From: Methylibium rhizosphaerae
GTDB lineage: Bacteria > Pseudomonadota > Gammaproteobacteria > Burkholderiales > Burkholderiaceae_C
DNA length: 64,000 nt
Direction: 5' to 3'
Assembly (NCBI RefSeq): GCF_006386545.1
Contig: NZ_SWAR01000029.1
Span: 1 to 64,000, forward strand
Part shown: in pieces, positions 42,215-53,483 of the stretch
Numbering within the stretch: the first letter of the stretch is position 1
How the letters are laid out: every line of letters starts with the position of its first letter
Program-made: the position numbers and the translations under genes
Notes under the pieces: model-generated
Database searches by the model: none
The model's input: the letters and a program-made list of their open reading frames with translations, nothing else
Told to the model about the DNA's origin: nothing

Positions 42215-44560
42215 TTGTATCGCAAGGTCCTGCCTTTGGCCGTGGCAGCGGCACTGGCCGAGTGGCCCGGCGTCGTTCTTGCGCAGCCGGCTGCCGCGCT
42301 CACCCCGGCCGGCGCCGCCTCGGCACCGCAGGACGACCGTGACCTGCCGGTGCAGTTCGAGGCCGACAAGCTGAGCGGGCGGCCCGACCTGGAAACCGTG
42401 CTCGAAGGCAAGGTGAAGATCCAGCGCGGCGGCCTGCAGATCAACGCCGACCGGGTCGAGTACGTCGTGCCGCAGGACCTCGCGCGCGCCACCGGCAACG
42501 TGCGCATCTCGCGCGACGGCAACGTCTACAGCGGCCCGGAGCTGCAGCTCAAGCTGCAGCGCTACGAAGGCTACTTCCAGAACCCGAGCTACTACTTCGT
42601 CGCCACCCAGGCCGGGGGCGAAGCACAGCGCATCGACTTCCTCGACAGCCACCGCTCGATCGCCTACGGCGCCAGCTACACCAGCTGCCCGGTCGACGAC
42701 GACGGCACGCCGGCCTGGGTGCTGACCACCGGCCGGGTGAAGCTGGACCTCGAGGCCAACGAAGGCATCGCCGAGGGAGCGGTGATCCGCTTCTACGGCG
42801 TGCCCATCCTCGGCGCGCCGGTGCTGAGCTTCCCGCTCACCGAAGAGCGCAAGTCCGGCTGGCTGCCGCCCATCATCAGCCTCGACAGCAAGAGCGGGCT
42901 CGAGTTCGGCGTGCCGTACTACTGGAACATCGCGCCCAACCGCGATGCCACGCTCACGCCGGTGGTCTTCAGCCGCCGCGGCGTGGGGCTGGACAGCGAG
43001 TTCCGCTACCTGCAGCCGCGCTGGAAGGGGCAGCTCGACCTGAGCCTGCTGCCCAACGACCGGGTGGCTGACCGCAATCGCTGGGCCGGCCTTTGGAAGC
43101 AGGACGGCGAACTGCCGAACGATGCGCACTACGACTGGGACTGGCGCCGGGTCTCCGACGACAGCTACTGGAAGGATTTCGCCGGCCGCATGCCCAGCCT
43201 GATGCCGCGCCTGCTGGGGTCCAACGCGCAGGTGCAGCGCCACTGGCAGCACGACTTCGGCGACACCACCGCCTACGCGGCCGTGCGGCACTGGCAGGTG
43301 CTGCAGGACGCCGACCCGGCCAGCCTGATCGACCCGCCCTACCGGCGTGAGCCGCAGATCGGCCTGCGCCAGCGCGGCGAGGCGGCCGGCTGGCAATGGA
43401 ACTGGCAGACCGAGTTCAACCGCTTCACCCACGAGGACCCGACCCGCCAGCACGGCGACCGCATGCACCTGCTGGCCTCGGTGGCGCGTCCGCTGGGTGA
43501 GCGCGGCTGGACGCTCACTCCCAAGCTGAGCCTCAACGCGGCCAGCTACCAGGTGGCGCAGCCCCTGCGGCTGAGCCCTGCCGACACCGAGGGCCGTCGC
43601 CAGGCGTCGCGGGTGATTCCCACCGCCAGCCTGGACAGCGGCTGGGTGTTCGAGCGGCCGGCCCGCCTGTTCGACCGCGACGTGACGCAGACCCTGGAGC
43701 CGAGGCTGCTGTACGTCAACACGCCGTTCCGGCGGCAGGACCACCTGCCCAACTTCGACAGCGCCGCCAACGACTTCAACATCACCAGCGTCTACACCGA
43801 GAACGCCTTCTCCGGCGTCGACCGCGTGTCCGACGCCCACCAGCTCGCCGCCGGCCTCACCACGCGTTTCCTCGACACCGCAACCGGTGCCGAAACGCTC
43901 CGGCTGGGCCTGGTGCAGCGCTACCTGTTCCGCGACCAGCGCGTCACCCCGGGCGACGGCGAGCCGTTCACCCGGCGCTTCTCTGACGTGCTGCTGCTCG
44001 GCTCGACCTCGCTGGTGCCGAACTGGAACTTCGATGCCACGGTGCAGTACAGCCCCGAGATCGACCGCGCGGTGCGCTCCATCGTCAGCGCTCGTTATTC
44101 GCCAGGGCCGTTTCGCACCGTCAGTGCCACCTACCGTTATGCGCGCGACCTGAGCGAGCAGGTCGAACTCGGCTGGCAGTGGCCGATCTACGGACCCGGG
44201 CCGTCGGCCCGGCCGCCGCTGCGTTCGCCGCCGCCGAGCAGCGACGAGGCGCCCACGCTGCTGCAGCGCGCGGCTGCTGCCGGCGGTAACACCTGCCAAG
44301 GAACCTGGTACAGCGTCGGGCGTGTCAACTACAGCATGAAGGACAGCCGCGTCACCGATTCGCTGGTCGGCTTCGAGTACGACGCAGGCTGCTGGATCGG
44401 CCGCGTGGTCGCCACGCGCCTGTCCACCGGCCGCGCCGAAGCCACCACGCGGCTGTCGTTCCAGCTCGAACTGGTCGGCCTGTCGCGGCTGAACCTCGGC
44501 TCCAACCCCTTGCAGGTGTTGAAGGACAATGTCCCCGGCTACCAGCTGCTGCGCGAATAG
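42215..44560 (+). CDS. lptD: LPS assembly outer-membrane protein LptD
   Basis: Outer-membrane LPS translocon of about 781 residues. The N-terminal LptA-like OstA domain (VQFEADKLSGRPDLETVLEG, about 45-180) is followed by a large beta-barrel. The conserved cysteines expected for its disulphides are in SYTSCPVDDD and in the C-terminal NTCQGTWYSV and DAGCWIGRVV. No in-frame ATG gives a sensible start. The TTG at 42215 directly precedes a good signal peptide (YRKVLPLAVAAALAEWPGVV, cut after LAQ); TTG 42170 and GTG 42107 are alternatives. Followed by surA and rsmA on the same strand. Confidence 0.92.
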   Translation: MYRKVLPLAVAAALAEWPGVVLAQPAAALTPAGAASAPQDDRDLPVQFEADKLSGRPDLETVLEGKVKIQRGGLQINADRVEYVVPQDLARATGNVRISRDGNVYSGPELQLKLQRYEGYFQNPSYYFVATQAGGEAQRIDFLDSHRSIAYGASYTSCPVDDDGTPAWVLTTGRVKLDLEANEGIAEGAVIRFYGVPILGAPVLSFPLTEERKSGWLPPIISLDSKSGLEFGVPYYWNIAPNRDATLTPVVFSRRGVGLDSEFRYLQPRWKGQLDLSLLPNDRVADRNRWAGLWKQDGELPNDAHYDWDWRRVSDDSYWKDFAGRMPSLMPRLLGSNAQVQRHWQHDFGDTTAYAAVRHWQVLQDADPASLIDPPYRREPQIGLRQRGEAAGWQWNWQTEFNRFTHEDPTRQHGDRMHLLASVARPLGERGWTLTPKLSLNAASYQVAQPLRLSPADTEGRRQASRVIPTASLDSGWVFERPARLFDRDVTQTLEPRLLYVNTPFRRQDHLPNFDSAANDFNITSVYTENAFSGVDRVSDAHQLAAGLTTRFLDTATGAETLRLGLVQRYLFRDQRVTPGDGEPFTRRFSDVLLLGSTSLVPNWNFDATVQYSPEIDRAVRSIVSARYSPGPFRTVSATYRYARDLSEQVELGWQWPIYGPGPSARPPLRSPPPSSDEAPTLLQRAAAAGGNTCQGTWYSVGRVNYSMKDSRVTDSLVGFEYDAGCWIGRVVATRLSTGRAEATTRLSFQLELVGLSRLNLGSNPLQVLKDNVPGYQLLRE

Positions 44561-44599
44561 CCCGCGAGCCAGCACCGCGCACTGAGCACCCGTCCCCCA

Positions 44600-45946
44600 A
44601 TGACCCACACCACAGCTTCCGTCTTTCGCCGCCCCCTTCTGTCGTTGCAGCGCCTGTTGCTGGCCGGCCTGGTGGCCGCGAGCGCCGCGCCGGCGCTGGC
44701 CCAGCAGCCGTCCGGCAATGCGCCCCGCACGGTCGACTACATCGTGGCCATCGTCAACCGGGAGCTGGTCACCAACGCCGAAGTGCAGCAGCGGCTCGCG
44801 CGCATCCAGCAGGAAGCCACACGTGCCGGCCAGCGCCTGCCCCCTCGCGACGAACTGCGCCGCCAGGTGGTCGACGCGCTGATCGACGAACGTGCGCAGC
44901 TCACCTATGCGCGCGAGAACGGCGTGCGGGTCGATGAAGCCGAGCTGGACCGTGCGGTCGCCAGCGTGGCCGCCAACAACAAGGTGTCGGTGACGGAGCT
45001 GGCCGAGCGCCTGCGCAAGGACGGCATCGACATCACCCGGTTTCGCCAGACGCTGCGCGACCAGCTGATGCTCGAGCGCATCCGCGACCGCGAGGTGCAG
45101 GGGCGCATCAAGGCGAGCGATGCCGAGATCGACGCCTGGCTCGACAAGCAGCGCAGCAGCGCGGCCTCGGCCGCCGAATACAACATCGCCCAGATCCTGA
45201 TCGCCGTGCCCGAGAGCGCCAGCATTGCGCAAGCCACGCAGGCCAGGGAGCGGGCCGAACAGGCGCTCCAGCGGGCCCAGGGCGGCGAGGCATTCGACGC
45301 GCTGGTACGCGAGCTGTCGAACGGCTCCAAGGAGCAGGGCGGCCAGCTCGGCCTGCGGCCCGCCGACCGCCTGCCCGACCTGTTCGTCAACGCCGTGCGC
45401 TCGCTCAACGCCGGCGACGTGGTGCCGCAGGTGTTGCGCTCGGGCGCCGGCTTCCACGTGCTCAAGCTGGTGGAGAAGCGGGCCAACGACGGCCTCACCA
45501 TCGTCCAGACCCGCACCCGCCACATCCTGCTGCGGCCCTCGCCGCAAGTCAGCCAGGAACAGGCCATCCAGCGCCTGGCCGACTTCAAGCGGCAGATCAT
45601 CGAAGGCCGGGCGAGCTTCCCGCAGCTGGCGCGAGAGAACTCGGACGACGGCAGTGCCGCACAGGGCGGTGACCTGGGCTGGGTGTCGCCGGGCCAGTTC
45701 GTGCCCGAGTACGAAGAGGCGATGAACCGCCTGCAGCCGGGACAGATCGCCGACCCGGTGGTGTCGCGGTTCGGCGTCCACCTGATCCAGCTGATGGACC
45801 GGCGCTCGGTCACCCTCGATCCGAAGCAGCAACGCGACGTGGCACGCAACGCGATCCGCGAGCAGAAGTCCGAGGAGGCCTACAACGAGTGGGCCCGCGA
45901 CATCCGCGCCCGCGCCTATGTCGAGATGCGGGAGCCGCCGCAGTGA
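44600..45946 (+). CDS. surA: Periplasmic chaperone/peptidyl-prolyl isomerase SurA
   Basis: A 448-residue outer-membrane-protein chaperone. It has a signal peptide (to about residue 35, APALAQQ), an N-terminal chaperone domain starting [20 protein letters not shown], and two parvulin domains. These begin at [12 protein letters not shown] (about 194) and [10 protein letters not shown] (about 308). The second contains [19 protein letters not shown] and [12 protein letters not shown]. The length is typical. It is encoded 39 bases after lptD, whose product is a known SurA client in enterobacteria. Confidence 0.95.
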   Translation: MTHTTASVFRRPLLSLQRLLLAGLVAASAAPALAQQPSGNAPRTVDYIVAIVNRELVTNAEVQQRLARIQQEATRAGQRLPPRDELRRQVVDALIDERAQLTYARENGVRVDEAELDRAVASVAANNKVSVTELAERLRKDGIDITRFRQTLRDQLMLERIRDREVQGRIKASDAEIDAWLDKQRSSAASAAEYNIAQILIAVPESASIAQATQARERAEQALQRAQGGEAFDALVRELSNGSKEQGGQLGLRPADRLPDLFVNAVRSLNAGDVVPQVLRSGAGFHVLKLVEKRANDGLTIVQTRTRHILLRPSPQVSQEQAIQRLADFKRQIIEGRASFPQLARENSDDGSAAQGGDLGWVSPGQFVPEYEEAMNRLQPGQIADPVVSRFGVHLIQLMDRRSVTLDPKQQRDVARNAIREQKSEEAYNEWARDIRARAYVEMREPPQ

Positions 45947-45968
45947 ACCTGCAGGGGGCGCAGCACTC

Positions 45969-46736
45969 GTGAAGCACCAGGCCCGCAAGCGGTTCGGCCA
46001 GCACTTCCTGTCCGACAGCGCGGTGATCGACGCGATCGTGCGTGCGATCGACCCGCGACCGGGACAGGCGCTGGTCGAGATCGGCCCGGGGCTCGGCGCA
46101 ATGACCGATCCGCTGGTGGCACGCTGCGAGCGCCTCACGGTGGTGGAGCTCGACCGCGATCTCGCCGCGCGCTTGCGCAAGCGGCCCGAGCTGAACGTCG
46201 TCGAGGCCGATGTGCTGACGGTGGACTTCGCCGCGCTCGCACAGCAGTCCGGCCAGAAGCTGCGTGTGGTGGGCAACCTGCCTTACAACATTTCCACGCC
46301 CATCCTGTTCCACCTGCTCGAACAGGTGGAGCAGGTGATCGACCAGCACTTCATGCTGCAGAAGGAAGTGGTGGACCGCATGGCGGCCGCACCCGGCGGC
46401 AAGGACTACGGGCGCCTGTCGGTGATGCTGCAGTGGCGCTACGACATCGAGTCGCTGATCGACGTGCCGCCCGAAGCCTTCGACCCGCCGCCCCGGGTGG
46501 ACTCGGCCGTCGTGCGGATGCTGCCGCTGCCGGCGGTCGTGGCGGTCGACCCCGCACTGCTGGGCGAGCTGGTGACGAGCGCCTTTTCACAACGGCGCAA
46601 GCTGCTGCGCCACAGCCTCGGCCGATGGCTCGAGGCCCGCGGCTACGGCGGCCGCTTCGACCTGCAGCGGCGCGCCGAGGAAGTGCCGGTGGCCGAGTTC
46701 GTCGCGTTGGCCACCGAACTCGCAACTGCAGCCTGA
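45969..46736 (+). CDS. rsmA: 16S rRNA (adenine1518/1519-N6)-dimethyltransferase
   Basis: A 255-residue KsgA/RsmA enzyme that dimethylates two adjacent adenines in helix 45 of 16S r[15 protein letters not shown] opens the protein, [16 protein letters not shown] is the AdoMet loop and [18 protein letters not shown] the catalytic NLPY motif. The GTG at 45969 is chosen because it gives the standard N-terminus. It follows surA by 22 bases, as in many proteobacteria, and is followed by a strong terminator. Confidence 0.95.
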   Translation: MKHQARKRFGQHFLSDSAVIDAIVRAIDPRPGQALVEIGPGLGAMTDPLVARCERLTVVELDRDLAARLRKRPELNVVEADVLTVDFAALAQQSGQKLRVVGNLPYNISTPILFHLLEQVEQVIDQHFMLQKEVVDRMAAAPGGKDYGRLSVMLQWRYDIESLIDVPPEAFDPPPRVDSAVVRMLPLPAVVAVDPALLGELVTSAFSQRRKLLRHSLGRWLEARGYGGRFDLQRRAEEVPVAEFVALATELATAA

Positions 46737-46742
46737 AAGCAA

Positions 46743-46768
46743 AACAGGCGACCTGCCGGTCGCCTGTT
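46743..46768. terminator. Bidirectional terminator after rsmA
   Basis: AACAGGCGACC-TGCC-GGTCGCCTGTT is a perfect 11-bp stem with a 4-base loop, six bases after the rsmA stop. A short A-run before it makes it usable from the opposite strand too. Confidence 0.85.
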
Positions 46769-46798
46769 CGTGGTGCGCGTTGCCCGAGGCAGACGCCG

Positions 46799-46996
46799 TC
46801 AGGCGGCTGCCAGCCACATGGCGGTGTCGAACGCGCTGCTCATCAGCGGCATGTTGGCGCCGAAGCTCGGCGCTTGCGGCTTGGCGTTCTTGGAGGTTTT
46901 TGCCGGAGCCACCGGTTCTTCGTTCTGGGCCGTTTCCGTCGCCCGTTCCCACTGGCCATTGTCCTGGGAACGGGCTACTGAAAAGAATAGAAACAC
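46799..46996 (-). CDS. Possible small hypothetical protein downstream of barstar
   Basis: A 65-codon frame starting with GTG at 46996 inside the barstar 3' end and ending just before the rsmA terminator. After the overlap, codons have high third-position GC, and the product is Ala/Pro/Lys-rich (EEPVAPAKTSKNAKPQAPSF). I do not recognise it. A perfect hairpin (46941-46975) lies within it and could end transcription, which counts against expression. It may be spacer with open-frame bias. Confidence 0.3.
   Translation of the reverse strand: MFLFFSVARSQDNGQWERATETAQNEEPVAPAKTSKNAKPQAPSFGANMPLMSSAFDTAMWLAAA
46941..46975 (-). terminator. Hairpin abutting the barstar stop codon
   Basis: GCCCGTTCCCA at 46941-46951 and TGGGAACGGGC at 46965-46975 form a perfect 11-bp stem with a 13-base loop, starting at the last base of the barstar stop codon. 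There is no clear T-run on the minus strand, so it may stabilise the 3' end or act as a weak terminator. Confidence 0.5.
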
Positions 46997-47379
46997 CTGA
47001 ACGGTATTCGCCTCTCAGCCCAGAAGTCGGCCGCGTCGCGGAACACGTCGAGCAGCTGCTCGCGTGCTTCGCGGTCGAATTTGGCGTTGTCGGGCAGCTG
47101 CTCGAGCACGACCACGAAGCCCGGCTGGCTGCCGGCCTTGTTGACGAGGTCGGTCATGCAGTCGTACAGCGCATCGAGGTTCTTGCCGAAGTGCTGCGGA
47201 AACAGGAAGGCCTCGGCGATGGACTCCATCACCTCCTGCTTGGACTGGGCGTTGCCCAGGTTGGCGTAGAGGAAGTGTTGGCCGGTGTCCTGGGCGGCCT
47301 GCGCCAGGTCTTCCACGCGAAAGGCGCGGATGGCCTGGACGATGTTCGGACGGACTGTCTGCAACAGCATGATGGTCAC
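46975..47379 (-). CDS. Barstar family ribonuclease inhibitor
   Basis: A 134-residue barstar-like immunity protein. The core FRVEDLAQAAQDTGQHFLYA, the helix KQEVMESIAEAFLFPQHFGK, then NLDALYDCMTDLV and the closing DFWAERRIPFRCFYSF match the family fold, with acidic residues in the inhibitory helix-loop region (LDALYDCMTDL). It is encoded 28 bases after the secreted RNase and should neutralise enzyme that fails to be exported. Confidence 0.92.
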   Translation of the reverse strand: MTIMLLQTVRPNIVQAIRAFRVEDLAQAAQDTGQHFLYANLGNAQSKQEVMESIAEAFLFPQHFGKNLDALYDCMTDLVNKAGSQPGFVVVLEQLPDNAKFDREAREQLLDVFRDAADFWAERRIPFRCFYSFQ

Positions 47380-47407
47380 GATCCTCCTGGTTCAAAGCTC
47401 CGACCAC

Positions 47408-47824
47408 TCAGGGCGCGATGCGGAGGAAACTCGCGTAGTGGTCCTGGGTGTAGTAACAAGCTTCAGGGGCTCGGGGTTGCTCCCCACCACAGACGATGCG
47501 CCGGGCACCCCGGTTCCTGGCCCCCGGCGTCTTGACCGTGTACTCGCGGTAGTAACCGCGACGGTTCCGTGGGAGCAGGCGTTCGCGGTTGCCGAACACG
47601 GACCCGTCCTTTGCGTGAGGGAACGGACCGCCGGCATGGATCAACCGATGTGTCGCCTGCGCTTCGGGGGGCAGTGTCTGCAGCGAAACCGTCGTGTCCG
47701 TTGTCTGGGCAGCTTCCTTGGCCGAAGCGCCGACCGGCGCCAGTGCCAGGCTTCCCGCCAGGGCGACGAGTCCTCCGAACGACCGGAGTGACTGCCACGA
47801 CGGTGGCCGACCAAAGAACAGCAC
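47408..47824 (-). CDS. Secreted guanyl-specific ribonuclease, barnase/N1/T1 family
   Basis: A 138-residue exported RNase. The signal peptide spans about residues 12-35 (LRSFGGLVALAGSLALAPVG, cut near ASA). The catalytic core has FGNRERLLP, the likely general base Glu94 in YYREYTV, basic residues in RNRGARRIV (Arg108/109) and the general acid His129 in TQDHYASFLRI, the same order as in barnase. Cys112 and Cys123 could form a disulphide. It is followed by barstar in one operon with an upstream promoter candidate. Confidence 0.92.
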   Translation of the reverse strand: MLFFGRPPSWQSLRSFGGLVALAGSLALAPVGASAKEAAQTTDTTVSLQTLPPEAQATHRLIHAGGPFPHAKDGSVFGNRERLLPRNRRGYYREYTVKTPGARNRGARRIVCGGEQPRAPEACYYTQDHYASFLRIAP

Positions 47825-47853
47825 GGGGTTTTCCCTGAATCCTGAAGCCCGAC

Positions 47854-47882
47854 ATGGTATCGAAATGGGGCGGGAAGCTCAA
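47854..47882 (-). promoter_or_regulatory. Candidate sigma-70 promoter for the RNase-barstar operon
   Basis: On the minus strand TTGAGC (47877-47882) and TACCAT (47854-47859) are separated by 17 bases, 30 bases before the RNase ATG. No other gene occupies 47825-48079; its remaining content is the terminator at 48014. Confidence 0.35.
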
Positions 47883-48013
47883 GGGTTTGCCACAATTTGC
47901 GGCAGCAATGTCGGGCTTTTGCCCCAAGTTTGCGATCGCACACTTCCATCGCATCGAAGGCTCTGCCGGGGCTTGCGTCCCTCCGTCACGGGGCCGCCGT
48001 CATCGTGCAATGC

Positions 48014-48047
48014 AAAACGGGCCGGTGGTCGCCCACCGGCCCGTTTT
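48014..48047. terminator. Bidirectional rho-independent terminator after maeB
   Basis: A 15-bp perfect stem (AAAACGGGCCGGTGG with CCACCGGCCCGTTTT) around TCGC gives a T-run on both strands. It lies 33 bases after the malic enzyme stop on the minus strand. Confidence 0.9.
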
Positions 48048-48079
48048 TGGCGCATCGCCGTGCTTGTTACCGCCCCGTG

Positions 48080-50377
<2,298 letters not shown>

Positions 50378-50594
50378 CGCAAATGTCTCGTGTCTGTTGT
50401 GGGCCGCGCTCTACTTGGCGCCGGCAGGAGCCGCCCCGTCAAGCGGGGAGAACCATTGTAGGAAGGCGCCCGGGCGCCAGGACAGCTCATTGACAGCCGT
50501 TTCGGCATCACGCCATGCATGGCCGGCACACCCGGTCGGCGCGCTCCCCCTGCTGGGCCGGACCGCAGTGTTTCGCAAGCCGGCCTGGCCAGCC

Positions 50595-50612
50595 ATGCGC
50601 GAAATTGCGTAT
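50595..50612. promoter_or_regulatory. Imperfect palindrome between maeB and the sensor kinase
   Basis: ATGCGCGAAATTGCGTAT has near-symmetric arms (ATGCGC/GCGTAT) around GAAATT, in the 299-base gap between the divergent malic enzyme and kinase genes. A response-regulator site is possible. The rest of that gap shows nothing else I can support. Confidence 0.25.
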
Positions 50613-50676
50613 CTGTTTTGTGCAGCGGTCCGCAATACTGGCTCCAGGGCGTGACGCACGCCGCGCGAGCACCGCC

Positions 50677-52806
50677 TTGTCCACCGAGCCCCTGTTGCCC
50701 CCTCCACCGCCCCCCGCCCCCCCGGCGGAGCCGCGGCCGGCCGCGGTGCGCTGGCGTCGCTGGCGGCGCACCTGGCCATGGGTGCTGCTGGTGGCGCTGC
50801 TGCTGGTCGCCCAGGTCCTGCTGCTGTGGCTGACGGCCAACTACGAACAGACCCGAGCCCAGGAAGAGGTCGAACTGGTGGCGGCCAATGCGGCTGCCGA
50901 CGTGCGCCAGGCGCTGGCCGGCGACGTGCAGAGCCTGCAGGCGCTGCTGTGGAACGACCCCTCGCTGCCGCAGTGGCGCGAAGACGCCTCCACGCTGATG
51001 CGCAACCGCCGCGAACTCATGCGGCTGGAGCGGCGCGACATGCGCTTCGCGATCCAGGAGGCGGTCGATTCGCCCTACCACCCGCCGCTGTTCTCGACGA
51101 TCTCGCGCGAGGACCTCGACCTCGAAGCCGAGGTCGCCTGCACCGGCGCGCGGCGCCTGGCGGGGCCGACGTTCTCGCGCAGCTACTTCGTGCCGCTGCC
51201 GGGCGGGCTGGGCATGGAAGTCACCGACGTGTGCCTGCCTGTGCTGCACAACGGCGCCCCGGGCGGCACCATGATCGCGACCATCTCGCTCGGCGTGGCG
51301 CTCGAGCACATGACCAACCCCAGCTTCACCCGCACGCACGAGATCTCGTTCGTCGAGGGCGACGGCACCCGGCTCGCGCGAGCCGGGCTGCCGCGCGGGG
51401 CGGGCGTGTACGTGGCCGAGCGCCTGGTCGACCTGCCCGGCCTCACGCTGGCGCTTCGGGTCGACAGCGCCACCGGCGGCCCTCGGCTCATTCCCAACCT
51501 CGCCACCGCGCTGGTGCTCGGCCTGTCGCTGGCGCTGTCGGGACTGGTGTGGCTGCTGGTGCGCGACGTGCGCAAGCGCGCCGCCGCCGAACGCCGGCTG
51601 GCCGAGGCACTCGCACTGCGCCGTGCCATGGAAGACTCGCTGGTGGCCGGCCTGCGCGCGCGCGACCTGCAGGGCCGCATCACGTACGTGAACCCGGCGT
51701 TCTGCGAGATGGTGGGGTTTTCTTCCAGGGAGCTGCTGGGCAGCACCATCCCGCCCTACTGGCCGCCCGAGATGGTGGATGAATACACCCGCCGCCAGCG
51801 GGTGCGCCTGTCGGGCAACGCGCCGCCGCGCGAAGGCTTCGAAACCGTCTTCATGCACCGCAACGGCGAACGGTTCCCGGTGATGATCTACGAGGCGCCG
51901 CTGGTGGACGCCGACGGCAGGCAGAGCGGCTGGATGAGCGCTGCGCTCGACATCCGCGCGCAGCGCCGCGCCGAAGAGCTGTCGCGCCAGCAGCAGGAAA
52001 AGCTGCAGGCCACCGCGAGGCTGGCCACGGTGGGCGAAATGGCCTCGCTGCTGAGCCACGAACTGAACCAGCCGCTCGCAGCCATCGCGAGCTATGCCAC
52101 AGGCACGCTGAACCTGATCCCGACCAGCCCAGCGGACGAGACCCTGGCCCTGATCCGGCAGGCCACCGGCCGCATCGCCGAGCAGGCCGAGCGTGCCGGG
52201 CGCGTCATCAAGAGCGTGCACAACTTCGTGCGGCGGCGCGAACAGCTGCGCGAGTCGCTGCGAGCCGACCACCTGATCGACGCGGTGCTGCCGCTGGTGC
52301 GCCTGCAGGCCCGCAAGAGCGGCACCCGCATCGAGCTCGACCTGCCGCAGCCGGTCCCGCGCGTGACCTGCGACCGCACGATGGTCGAGCAGGTGCTGCT
52401 CAACCTCACCCGCAACGCCATCCAGGCGATGGAAGTGGCCACGCCGCTCGAAGACCGGGTGCTGACGCTGCAGGTGCGGGCGGTGGCCGCTTCGGGTCAT
52501 GAGTCGCGCTGGGTCAGCATTGCGGTGCGCGACCGCGGACCCGGCATTCCGCAGGAGGTGGCACAGCGGCTGTTCACGCCGTTCTTCACCACCAAGTCGG
52601 AAGGCATGGGCCTGGGCCTGAGCCTGTGCCGCACCGTGATCGAGCAGCACGGCGGCGCGCTGGTGTTCGAGAGCCTCGCCGGCGCGGGCGGGCAGGTCGC
52701 GGGCACCGAGTTTCGGTTTACCCTACCGGCGGCCCTGTCACCGGCCGACGACCCGGCCGGCGCCGCCGCCCCGAGCGCCGCGACCGAAGCTCCACCACCA
52801 CCTTAG
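50677..52806 (+). CDS. PAS-containing sensor histidine kinase (DctS/FixL-like)
   Basis: A kinase of about 709 residues. A Pro-rich cytoplasmic start is followed by membrane helix 1 (WPWVLLVALLLVAQVLLLWL), an extracytoplasmic sensor of about 230 residues (NYEQTRAQEEVELVAANAAA to RVDSATGG), helix 2 (LATALVLGLSLALSGLVWLL) and a PAS domain (DLQGRITYVNPAFCEMVGFS). The HisKA box is ATVGEMASLLSHELNQPLAA, and the ATPase has NLTRNAIQAME, DRGPGIP and MGLGLSLC. No ATG fits; TTG 50677 is my choice. The response regulator gene follows after 11 bases. The layout matches DctS of C4-dicarboxylate sensing, and malic enzyme is next door, but the ligand is inferred. Confidence 0.88.
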   Translation: MSTEPLLPPPPPPAPPAEPRPAAVRWRRWRRTWPWVLLVALLLVAQVLLLWLTANYEQTRAQEEVELVAANAAADVRQALAGDVQSLQALLWNDPSLPQWREDASTLMRNRRELMRLERRDMRFAIQEAVDSPYHPPLFSTISREDLDLEAEVACTGARRLAGPTFSRSYFVPLPGGLGMEVTDVCLPVLHNGAPGGTMIATISLGVALEHMTNPSFTRTHEISFVEGDGTRLARAGLPRGAGVYVAERLVDLPGLTLALRVDSATGGPRLIPNLATALVLGLSLALSGLVWLLVRDVRKRAAAERRLAEALALRRAMEDSLVAGLRARDLQGRITYVNPAFCEMVGFSSRELLGSTIPPYWPPEMVDEYTRRQRVRLSGNAPPREGFETVFMHRNGERFPVMIYEAPLVDADGRQSGWMSAALDIRAQRRAEELSRQQQEKLQATARLATVGEMASLLSHELNQPLAAIASYATGTLNLIPTSPADETLALIRQATGRIAEQAERAGRVIKSVHNFVRRREQLRESLRADHLIDAVLPLVRLQARKSGTRIELDLPQPVPRVTCDRTMVEQVLLNLTRNAIQAMEVATPLEDRVLTLQVRAVAASGHESRWVSIAVRDRGPGIPQEVAQRLFTPFFTTKSEGMGLGLSLCRTVIEQHGGALVFESLAGAGGQVAGTEFRFTLPAALSPADDPAGAAAPSAATEAPPPP

Positions 52807-52817
52807 GCCCTGATGCG

Positions 52818-53483
52818 ATGAGCACCTCCGCTTCCCTCGGTCTGCCCACCGTCTACCTCGTCGACGACGAGGACGTCGTGCGCGACGCGCTGGCCTGGCT
52901 GCTGCGCTCGCGCCGCCTGCTGTCCGAGGGTTATGCGTCGGCCGAGGCGTTCGAGGCCATGCTCGAGTCGCGCAGCACCGGCCCGGCAGGCGCGCGCCTG
53001 TTCAAGCCCAACGCCCCGTGCTGCCTGCTGCTCGACGTGCGCATGCCCGGCATGAGCGGCATCCAGTTCTTCGAGCGGCTCATCGAGCGCAAGCTGGTCG
53101 ACCTGATGCCGGTGATCTTCCTCACCGGCCACGGCGACGTGCCCACCGCGGTGGCCGCGGTCAAGCGCGGCGCGTTCGACTTCTTCGAGAAGCCGTTCTC
53201 CGACAACGCGCTGGTCGACCGGGTCGAGCAGGCACTGGCGCGCAGCGCCGAGGTCCTGCTGGCGCAGCGCCAGCAGGACGCGGTGCGCCAGCGGCTGTCC
53301 GAGCTCACCGACCGCGAGCGCGACGTGATGCGCCTGGTCATCGAGGGCCGGCCCAACAAGCTCATCGCCGACGAGCTGAACATCAGCGTGCGCACCGTCG
53401 AGGTCCACCGCGCCCGCGTGTTCGAGAAGATGGACGTGCGCTCCGCGGTGGAGCTGGCCAACCTGCTGCGCGGGCTCACCTAG
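52818..53483 (+). CDS. FixJ/DctR-type response regulator with LuxR DNA-binding domain
   Basis: A 221-residue regulator. The receiver has the acidic pair in YLVDDEDVVRDAL, phospho-acceptor Asp73 in CLLLDVRMPGMSG, Thr in FLTGHGDVPTAV and Lys in FFEKPF. An insertion of about ten residues (SRSTGPAGARLFKPN) precedes the phospho-acceptor strand. The LuxR-type helix-turn-helix is ELTDRERDVMRLVIEG to ISVRTVEVHRARVFEKM. It pairs with the kinase just upstream. The gene ends in CTAG, shared with the convergent mipA-like stop. Confidence 0.93.
   Translation: MSTSASLGLPTVYLVDDEDVVRDALAWLLRSRRLLSEGYASAEAFEAMLESRSTGPAGARLFKPNAPCCLLLDVRMPGMSGIQFFERLIERKLVDLMPVIFLTGHGDVPTAVAAVKRGAFDFFEKPFSDNALVDRVEQALARSAEVLLAQRQQDAVRQRLSELTDRERDVMRLVIEGRPNKLIADELNISVRTVEVHRARVFEKMDVRSAVELANLLRGLT

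Noticed and set aside
41621-46276. Uninterrupted minus-strand frame of about 1550 codons opposite amgK-lptD-surA
   Set aside because: It lies antisense or out of frame to well-supported genes (amgK, lptD, surA, rsmA), and its composition is the low-complexity His/Arg/Gly type produced by high third-position GC.
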